Both the position numbers and the translations under genes were made by a program. From Acanthaster planci (taxonomy: Eukaryota; Echinodermata; Asteroidea; Valvatida; Acanthasteridae): a stretch of DNA of 44,811 bases. The stretch is from NCBI RefSeq assembly GCF_001949145.1, contig NW_019091507.1, forward strand, positions 267,228-312,038, read 5' to 3'. Below the pieces are notes generated by a model. The model was not told the DNA's origin, did no database searches, and saw only the letters and a program-made list of their open reading frames with translations. The stretch's first letter is position 1. Each line of letters opens with the position of its first letter. Of the stretch, positions 36,301 through 44,811 are shown one piece after another.

Positions 36301-37582
36301 CAAGTCAATGATTTCCCAGAAATATTAATTCTGACAGGCAATCTGACATCACTCATGACCAAGGGTTGAACAGACTGAAGTGGTCTTAAATAAGACAGTA
36401 CTATCTCGGCCTCTTTTCAGATTTGCATAAGGTCACAAGGTCCCATTCCCCATTGGCAAGTGGAGGATGCTTGATGCCACGGGCCTGGCGCCAATTGGAA
36501 GGCAGATTGGTACCTAGCTGATTTGATTTGCATTGCTGAAGTTAATTTGTTGCATGTTGTGATCTTCGCAAGACCACTCAGATCACATTGACAAAAAAAC
36601 AATAAAACAGCACTGAAAAATAGCAATGTACATGCATAGAAACACTGACAGCAGTAAATCATGGCCGTTTAAGGACTTCTGACCGACTGATTGTCACAGA
36701 GTCCCAAATCTGACAATTTTAACATATCGTTGCAATCTGCGTTAACTCATGCAGACTCCAGTTGGCAACACACCATTTGCTACATGTCATGAGCATCGCA
36801 CATTTGTAACCGGCTTCTATGAAATGCATCGTGAGACGATTTTCCCTGTAATTTTGCTCCAATGTGGATCAGATAGAGAAAAGTTCTTTCTTTCTTTTGA
36901 CGTATCGAAGTTTGACATCCCGATGAAAATGGACACCATGTGGGTGAAAAATGTTGAGGAAATCTATGGATTTACAATGCAAACTGTGCAAGATTCTTTT
37001 CAAGGTCCTCCACTCCTAAGTAGCTCTGACTCCTTTTGTTCGGCTGGGTCAATCTGTTCTTTTCCGCAGAGGTCCCTGCCATCCAGTTCCTCCTATTAAA
37101 CAGCTCATAACTTTCCCTGTCTACTAATCCAATGCATTTTCTCCTGCAGGAGGGTCCTTTTTAATTTCACTAGGACTTTGAATCTATATGTTTCACGGTA
37201 CCGGTAGTTCCTACCTGCACTCTTATCACCCAGAGGGCACTGTATTCCAGTAAATCTTGTTTGCTTTTGCAAGATTTTGTATAATTTTTGGAGTGACCTT
37301 GCACTTCTTGCAATCAGTTTCTGATATAATAGTGTTAATATGCATGAGAACATTAACACCAGTGTCAAACTGTTGAGGGACTGCTCAGATGAATCAATGT
37401 GATAAACCATTGTCAAAATAGCCTGTCAAATGGACGTCAGCGGGTTAGACCATTTACTAATTGTTGCGATGCCCTAGGTGAATCTTTTTTTTTTCAACAA
37501 GCCTGTCCGCTGTACTTGTAGTTCCTCCTGTCAAACAATACCATTCACCCATACTACCCTCACAGCTCTTTTCCATGTATTT
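33362..37582. other. Intergenic stretch, no supported gene
   Basis: AT-rich sequence between the MGCG gene and the 717-residue gene. A plus-strand open run ending at TAG 34969-34971 includes a KRGRPNKNGR (AT-hook-like) segment, but it is short and interrupted upstream. No other recognisable content. Confidence 0.5.
33829..33834 (+). promoter_or_regulatory. Candidate poly(A) signal for the MGCG gene
   Basis: AATAAA about 0.6 kb after the annotated stop, in AT-rich sequence. It is the first clear plus-strand hexamer downstream. Use is inferred. Confidence 0.35.
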
Positions 37583-40500
37583 CTACTGATCTCCATGATT
37601 ACCGGTAGCTGCCTCAGAAGGGTCCTTAATAGCTATGTCAGTCAGGCTTTGACTTTCTGTGCTTTCTGGTAGTTCCTTGCCACTCTCATCAGTCAGAGGG
37701 TCATTGTGAATGTCTTCTCCAGCTATATCATGGCTCGCTCCTGGTGAGTCTTGGTTTTCTCCTGGTTGGGCATCTGTTGGCTCTTCCCTTACACCATTTC
37801 CCAAGTTGCTGTTATCCTTAGGCTCATCATCTCCAGCGTTATCCTGGTCTGCATCTCCACTGCCCTCAACTGGTACATCCTGGGAGATTCCTGACCCTGA
37901 GTCTGCAGTAGTTTCAGCATTCTTAACAACAGCACTGCCATCCTTTTGCTGCTCTATACCACTGGCTGTGACAGCTTCACTTGGACTATCTACATTGGTG
38001 TCTCTGCCCGCCGACGTATATATATCTCCACTTGGTGCATCGTGGAGCCTCAGCCTGCCCACAGCTTCCTTATATGATTCCGTCTGCTGAGTTTGTCCAC
38101 TTGCTGTGACGTTCCCACACGGATTGTCGCTGCCATCTTTGGTACATTCTCTGTCTGCAATGACACTAGTCTTCACGGTGTCTTCAGGGGGTGCGGCCTT
38201 AACCTCCTTTTCCGCGGCTTCATTATGGGAGCTAACCCTGACAGCGATCTTGCTAGAGTTTGAAGATGGCCGTTCTGGCCTTGCGTAAGAGGCTTCTGCA
38301 CCTGGTGCTGTTTTAGTGTCATACCTGCTGTCGTTACCATTGGTGTCTCTGAGGTTCTTTGACTGCCTGATGAACGGCAGTTCAGTCATGTTAGCAATCT
38401 TCTTGGAGGTGTACAGCAAATTGCTGCGCGGGGGTGCGTGAGGCCCAGACTTCATGCCATATTTGATGCCTAGAAATCGATGGTAAAAATTGTACACAGA
38501 TGTTGAATGTACGGGCAGAACACTGCCATTCTTGACTGACCTGAATGCGAATGTGATTTAATGTTTGTTGGAGGAAGGGCAAGTTGCTCCCTTGAGACAG
38601 ATTTCCTCCTTTTTCCTTTTTTAAAGACTTGAGAGTGGGCCCATTACCACTTTCCTTGGAGGAGGTGCAGATGGTTTTTCAGATGAAAAGAATAAACAGC
38701 TTGTTATTTTTTTGAAAAAAATTCAATTGTTAACCCTGCCCCCTCAGATCCAAGACCTGGATAAACCACAGGCTATATGAATGGACTATATAGCATGTGA
38801 TCCTAGTGACATCAGTCTTTCTGAAACAAAGACACTGTCATCAAGCGATCATTATATTGGCCCAGCATATAATTCTCATGGACGAGTGTTATTCCTGTGA
38901 GAGCCACAATTCCGAGATACTACCGCAATGCTAGCATGCAATCGGAACAATACTCCTCCATGAATCCCAAATGGCATAAATGGACTAACTTACTAACATG
39001 TGATCCCTTCACTGTCACACCCATGATTCTGAAATGATGCTGTCAGATTTTTTGACAAGCATCTGTCGGTGGTTTTTCGCGACACTCACCCATGATGCGG
39101 AGATGGTATTGCTGGACCAGCATGTGATCTTTGTCGTGGTGCCAATCTCCATCCTCATCCTCTCTCCCCGCCTCCTTGACTCGGATAAAGTGACTGCCCG
39201 GAGCGAAGCGCTGGTAGTGTCTTGGGGGCTCCTCGCTCCTGCAAATGATGCAGCACTCCTGGCCTCCGTCCTGCGTAGCATGGGAATTCTGCAGGGATGT
39301 GCCGTCGATTATCTTCAGCTTGGGCCTCTTTCGCCAGCCTGGACTGCGGCGTGAAGAGAACGTCTCCTGGCTGCGGTTGGCTGGTGACGGGCTGGGGGCA
39401 GGAGTGGTGCGCTGCAGTGTCCCCTTTGAGGCGGTGGGCCGGTCCTCCTGTCCTGAAGCTGACCATGCTGATTTAGGGCATGGACTATCATGATTAAGTA
39501 TAGCCAATTCACTCACGTTAGAGTCGCTGCCAAAGGATTCACAGCTCTGTGTGAGGTTCAAGGACGACACACTGCCTTTCACTGGTCAAAAGAAGAGAAA
39601 ATAAGCACACATTCAGTACATGTATCACAACCAAAAGGAGCACCTGCCATCAAAATAAAATGTAGGAACATTTGTGACCTGGCAAGACAAAATGAGCGTA
39701 AAGTCACATTCTGCTCTCTCCTGTTTTGAGGGTTCAAAGTCAAATATTGATGTGGAGGTCAATTTTGGCATTTTGTAACATTTGGAAAGAGTAATCCGTC
39801 TATATATATTTCCATTTTTTTTTAAATGTCATTTTCTCAGCAATTCGATGATAGCATTATTTGTGCCCGGTCAGAAGTGTTGAAACAATGTCAGAAACAA
39901 AGATGCAATGTCATTGTCATCTTATACTTTTACCCAAGTGTTCCATGTACATGCCATCGGAAAACTCTCTTTCTGCTAAATTCAACAATACCAATATCTC
40001 AATTTTTGAAAATTCTTACTTTCAGCTCATTTTGTATCAAAGTAAGGTCTTCAGAAGTGGCAGGTCACCAAGCTTCTTAAAATGAACGGCACTGTCAGAT
40101 TTGATGTCTCCTGGTGCCATAAATTCAATTTTTTGCCAAAAAAGGCTGAATACAGCAGCACAATTTGTTAATGAAAAATACCAATTGAGTTCCTTTTATC
40201 ATTTCATCTTTAATCCCAAACCTTCTAGCATATGCTTTCTCATGCCAAAAACTTTGGATTAACTTTAAGGAAAAGTAACGTGAATTTCATAAAATGAGCT
40301 CAATTTTGTTCGCCGAAAAGAGCTGATGAAGTACTACTAGAAATTACAGCTGACAATTTATACACAGATGTTTGAAGATTAGGGGTTATAGCAGGGGAAC
40401 AATCACTCCACTTACATTGTGCATTCATCTGGCCTTCCTTAGCAGGCACGTTCATCTTGAAGCAGTGCAGAGGGTCTTGTCTGGAGACAAAGAGACCGAG

Positions 40501-43500
40501 TTTATTGAGGCATTTGGCATCATGGTGATACATTCTAAAATTTAAAAAAAAAAAAGGAGATTTGTTAGTCACACCTGAAAGTCATTGTTACTTTTGAATG
40601 GTTAGCTTTTGCCAGTGTTTGAGTATTTCCAGAAATGGTTTGAGATCTACGCTAATGATGTCAAGCTTTCTCTGGTAAAGCTCATGGCGCTGAGTAAGTG
40701 GGTGTTCCATGTGGATAAATTCTGAAATGCTCATCAATTACCACCGACTACACAACAAGCACACAGCTTGAATCTATATGTCCTTCATGGTCAAATTAAG
40801 CGTACCTGTTGTAGCGTGCACCAATCAGAAACTGATGGACTGTTTCATCATCTTCTGTCACTGGAAGCAAACTGCAAATTAGAGGAACAATGCACTAAAT
40901 GCTCCAATGAACCCAATAGAAAAGAAACACAAAAGAATATACCATCATCTCCACTGCCACACTGTACATTGGGCTTTAGTTTTAGAGTGATTTGAAATCA
41001 CATTTTATAATGTGCCATGAAATCATACATGTATCCTGCACACTTATGACCCAAGGTCTTATCCACTGGTTACTTAAATACAGTATTAAATGAACCAAAT
41101 CTAAATAAAGATGTCAAATCTGATTACTCAGAAAAGCCATGAAGGATACTTACTCTTGTGGAAAATCAACACTTTTGTAACGATCTTCAGTTTCTGAAAA
41201 AAAACGTTTTGCATTTCAAATTTTTAAAATATTAATGAAAGACCACAATATTCCCGGCTGCATTCGACTCCAACAATAGTAAAATGCATTTGGGGATTTG
41301 GCCATTATGTGTGCCTCATATTATTGCTACACAGTCCTCCATATCGAAAGAAATTGACTCTGTCAATGCGCAAACCCCAAATCTAAGTCTCAATTAAGCA
41401 AAATACACGAAGCTGCCTCTAAGATTTTCTCAGAGTTAATTCTCACTGAAACTGCAACTGGAAAACATTTTGAGGGACAGAAAAAGCTGAAGCTTCTTAA
41501 CTTATTCCTGCTATAACAGACAAACTTACAGATTGCTGTATGTATACTGATTGCATGCCTATCGAGTAATCTTACAAAGCCTCGTAATTTCTGAGAAAAT
41601 GTAGGGAATGCAAAAATGGCTAGCCAAGTTATTTATCACAAAAAGATTCTCCTTTTGGTACTGATACAAACGTCTTGCAATTTCTAAGAGCGTCATTCTT
41701 GCTGAGGGGTATTATTAGAATGCGAACTTACTGGCTACCAGTTGCTGCTGTTTGTGTAGATGAGTCTTAATCTCCACTACCGCCCGTACCCCAGGTGCTG
41801 ATTTGGTTCGCTGCCTCACCCGCAGCAGGCTGGAGCAAGGAGAGAAATATTGAAGAGATCCATATTACTAATTGGTCTGGCAAAAACATGCATTCATGGA
41901 GGTTCTGAAAAGATGAGGTTCATTCTTTAATATAACTGGTGCCTTAAGTGAATAGAGTGTATGACCCAGCAATCTGCCGAGAGCAGAAGCACCCCCTCAT
42001 TGATTGAAAAGTGCCATGTTGGTCGAGAGTGTTCATTTGTTGGTAGCAACAGGACTTTAATGCAAGTGTTTGTCATGTTTGTGAACTAGCAAAGTGCAGT
42101 TCCGACCAAAGAAGCCTCTGTTGCTAGGAAACTGCGCCCTCTCTTGGTCCAGCTCGGGTCTCACAACAAAATGAGTCAGAAATCGCCAGCGACACTTTCA
42201 CAACGTTTTCACCCACATATATAATGTCCAAGTCAGCTCTGTTCAGCAGGTGAGCTGATTTGAGTCCGAGTGTCGGAATTTTTTTTTACAATCAAAAACT
42301 TTTTCTTCAACAAATGACCCCCTGCTGTAGATGGAAAGCGTGCTTCATTATTTCAGAAAACTGGAGGCAATGAAGCGAATGAAATGATTAAAAAGACTGT
42401 ATGACAGTGCTTTCAATTCTAATTAAAGATAACACTTCTTAACAAATTTCAAATTTTTTGAGGGGGGGGGTTTCTCTGCCTCAATCAAGGACACTTCAGT
42501 AGAAAACTCCTTTGAAAGAAAACATTCGATGCCCTACCTGGTCCTAGTGGGTCGGCCCAGGGCCAGGTCCACTAATCTCTCTGACTGGCCCGGCATCTCT
42601 GTGGCCGTCAGGTACTGGTGCATGCTGTTTCCGCGGCAGAAGTAATCCGGATTGTCATGGTACATGTCGGCACTCTTGCTCTGCCTCTTGCCGATGGATT
42701 TGGGAGCAGGCAGCACACCGTCTACTTGCTCTTGCTGAAAAGACACACAAAATATAAAAGAAGGCTGGAATGTTTCATCACCTTCACGTTAAAGGTACAG
42801 TCCCGCATTTGTGGCTATCCATAAAGTAAATGTAGAAATTTGTGAACAACATACTTGATTAAAACTACAATCCTGGTAAAGATTGTCAGGGCATGTGCCA
42901 ATAGCCATACCCTTTAATGGTCCCCTACTCCCGCGGTCAGCTCTGCTGGAGCTGGAGCGCAGACTGCATGCTGAGACCCAACATTGAGAGGGAGCCCCGG
43001 GGAGGGGGGGCCAACAAGATTTGGCAAAGATTATAGTGATGGGGCTGATTAACTCCCTGTAAAATCATTCTTTTGGGCCATTTAATTGAACAAAGCAATG
43101 AAAGAAGACCATTTCCAACTCGGTGTCTTAAGACGCATTTTTGGAATGTACGTCTTGTAGATCATTTCCAATTCAGCGAAGTGCGTGCAATCGTTGACAG
43201 GCTGCACACGTTGGAGTGGTTGCTATAATTCATCCATTCACTGCACAACATCAAGTTGCAAGTGGCTGAATAACAGCATGTCCTAGACTCTGAGGTGCAA
43301 TCCAAAACCGACTTACGAGATCTTAGAATACTTTTGTCAGGACTCAAATTCCGTAGGGTTGCAAAGCACCCCTCTTTAGAGTTTTGAGCAACTTTGTTTC
43401 CTCCAACAAACAGAATGCACACATGATAAATGAGAGACAACCTAATTCTTTTGCAAAGCCAACAAGATTCAATGTGATTTATTCTACACAGACATCATAT

Positions 43501-44780
43501 GGTTTTGTACTGTTTGATGAACAATAAATATATATTTCAGTGGGTGACCTATTTGTGGGCATCTTGTGTACGTGTATATGCCTGATATTTCAGCCAAAAC
43601 AGTGACTGGCTGGTGATATGAATGGTTGGTTCAGATCTCAATCATAAATGAATATGAAATACGGCAATTATGCTTGTATTATAATCACCTTATTTGCTGC
43701 CAGGAAGCTCTGCAGTATGAGAGGCTGCTCCCCTGTATGGTTTTTTTCCTTGTTAGCAGCAGGGAGCCACTGCGGCGAGTTGGTGCGACATTTCTGTTCC
43801 TCCTGGTATTGGGCATTGACACCGTTCGTCACCTCCTCCATAAACTCTTGGTTGTCAAAGCCGGGACGGGACAGTGGATACTTGCTGGACAGACCTGCAA
43901 TTTGAAAGAATTAACAGACACCGGATGATGTAAGCACCGGTGAAATACTTGGACAATTTCCACTTTTTAGCTTTGCCTAATGAAGCTTTGCCCACATTAT
44001 CAACATGTAGCAACCAGAATCATTTTCAAGTTTTTGTTGTTGGGACTATAATTGAAAATGCTCCAACTCAGTACAGCATAACATTAGAGAATTTTTTCAT
44101 ATCAGCAACGGACAGCATTGGAACAGATCTAGTTCTCATCCTACAAGACTAAATAAGTTGGAGTGAAAAACAGAAACTGAAACAGAGATGTATTTGATGA
44201 CGTTTCAAAACCAACCCCCACCCACCTCCAGAGATCTGACCCAACAAAGGGGGTCATAACAGGTGGCAACAATTTCAGTTTCTGAGATTAAACTAGTGCT
44301 TTGCATACACTCAGCGTGGTGACTGTTCTTATCCTGTAGTCTGATTGGCCAAGTTTTTGGATGCACACATGTAAGGACACTGAATGTGTGCACGTAAAGA
44401 TAGAAAGTTAACCCTGTGTCCTGGTTCTAATCACAAGGGACACAGAGCAGCTACATGTAGTAATACGCTGGCTGAACTTTATGCAATACATGTATAGCTA
44501 CATACAAAGAAACAAAACAAAACAGACCAAAAAGAAATCTCAACGGACTAGAAGAGCTTCGTCAAATTATCCCACAGTAAAACAACGCTTGACACTGGCC
44601 ACTTTCCAACATGAAAAGACTTTGATTGCCCATGGCACTACACATACCTTCATTCAGTGGAAAACATGTACTGGGACCTGTGATACACGTACATGTATGT
44701 GTACATAAATATCTCAATGGCAAAGGTGCAGGCACTGCAAACCTGAAAACAACACGCTTACTGTGGAGCGTCAACTTCAT
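37583..44780 (-). CDS. Uncharacterised acidic-tailed protein, 10 exons, about 717 residues
   Basis: Family not recognised. Exons in transcript order: 44762-44780, 44648-44677, 43689-43894, 42538-42734, 41732-41829, 41154-41193, 40806-40871, 40416-40534, 39090-39581, 37583-38469. All have AG/GT borders and all phases join. The start (MKLTLHS) is the least certain part, because an acceptor-like CTGTCAG lies just before it and coding may continue beyond 44811. The first half is moderately conserved-looking (SSKYPLSRPGFDNQEFMEEV, RTKSAPGVRAVVEIKTHLHK, DDETVHQFLIGARYNRMYHH, LNKLGLFVSRQDPLHCFKM). The ninth exon has a Ser/Thr/Pro-rich stretch, a basic patch (WRKRPKLKI) and a CCIIC cluster at about 368-372. 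The last exon (residues 424-717) opens with GIKYGMKSGPHAPP, then becomes disordered and rich in Asp, Glu, Ser, Asn and Gly to TAG at 37583-37585. No transmembrane segment or signal peptide is seen. Likely cytoplasmic or nuclear; function unknown. Confidence 0.75.
41981..42175 (+). repeat. Interspersed ~195-bp repeat, copy 2 (intron of the 717-residue gene)
   Basis: Direct-orientation relative of 7896-8090, sharing the start (GAGCAGAAGCACCCCCTCAT) and blocks to the end (GCCCTCT, CCAGCTC, TCTCACA). It lies in the intron between exons 42538-42734 and 41732-41829, and like copy 1 is antisense to its host gene. Confidence 0.75.
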
Positions 44781-44811
44781 TTTGCTGACAGCAAAAGATA
44801 CATGTGCTGTA

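Noticed and set aside
37710-38288. Plus-strand open frames rich in Ser/Leu/Pro
   Set aside because: Antisense to the last exon of the 717-residue gene. The minus-strand frame is longer, joins eight or more exons in phase, and ends the gene.
1-44811. CRISPR arrays, bacterial operons, tRNA or rRNA genes, integrated viruses
   Set aside because: No regularly spaced direct repeats with unique spacers, no ribosome-binding-site gene arrays, no cloverleaf or rRNA signatures, and no viral-type coding regions were seen.

Overview
This is a stretch of animal nuclear DNA, not bacterial or viral. Genes are split by canonical GT/AG introns of a few hundred to about 2,000 bases, and long stretches are AT-rich and non-coding. 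There are many short foldback repeats and a scatter of ACATGTA/TACATGTACATGTA motifs. The gene set and texture suggest an invertebrate deuterostome, most likely a lancelet (Branchiostoma). That assignment is inference. There is a 792-base assembly gap (N) at 22619-23410, inside a minisatellite.

Layout. 1-1682 (+): the last three coding exons of SDHAF2, the assembly factor that helps put FAD on succinate dehydrogenase; its first exon or exons lie left of the window. 4391-11610 (-): a complete eight-exon DHRS12-like short-chain dehydrogenase/reductase, convergent with SDHAF2. 11.6-18.7 kb: no confident protein gene, but a possible upstream exon of DHRS12, an inverted pair of 16-17 bp minisatellites, a cluster of three adjacent foldbacks, and a strong foldback element with 7-bp direct flanking repeats. 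18776-20983 (-): an uninterrupted C2H2 zinc-finger protein with 25 intact fingers and one decayed finger, with an ETS-type promoter motif just upstream. 21.3-23.5 kb: a MITE-like foldback element and a 50-52 bp minisatellite that breaks the assembly. 28853-33237 (+): a six-exon gene for a 259-residue protein starting MGCG (likely doubly acylated), family not recognised, with a probable one-base frameshift near its end. 37583-44780 (-): a ten-exon gene, about 717 residues, family not recognised, with an acidic low-complexity C-terminal third.

Exon boundaries were placed by hand from splice sites, reading-frame continuity and, for SDHAF2 and DHRS12, agreement with the known vertebrate proteins. 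The five genes show no common pathway: two are metabolic or mitochondrial, one is a nuclear DNA-binding protein, two are unknown. The most interesting non-gene content is the set of repeat families: two copies of a TIR foldback (21.4 and 32.1 kb), two intronic copies of a ~195-bp interspersed repeat (7.9 and 42.0 kb), and a 45-bp near-perfect palindrome in the SDHAF2 3' region next to a sequence resembling a hammerhead-type retroelement tail. No CRISPR array, tRNA, rRNA or intact autonomous transposon was seen.
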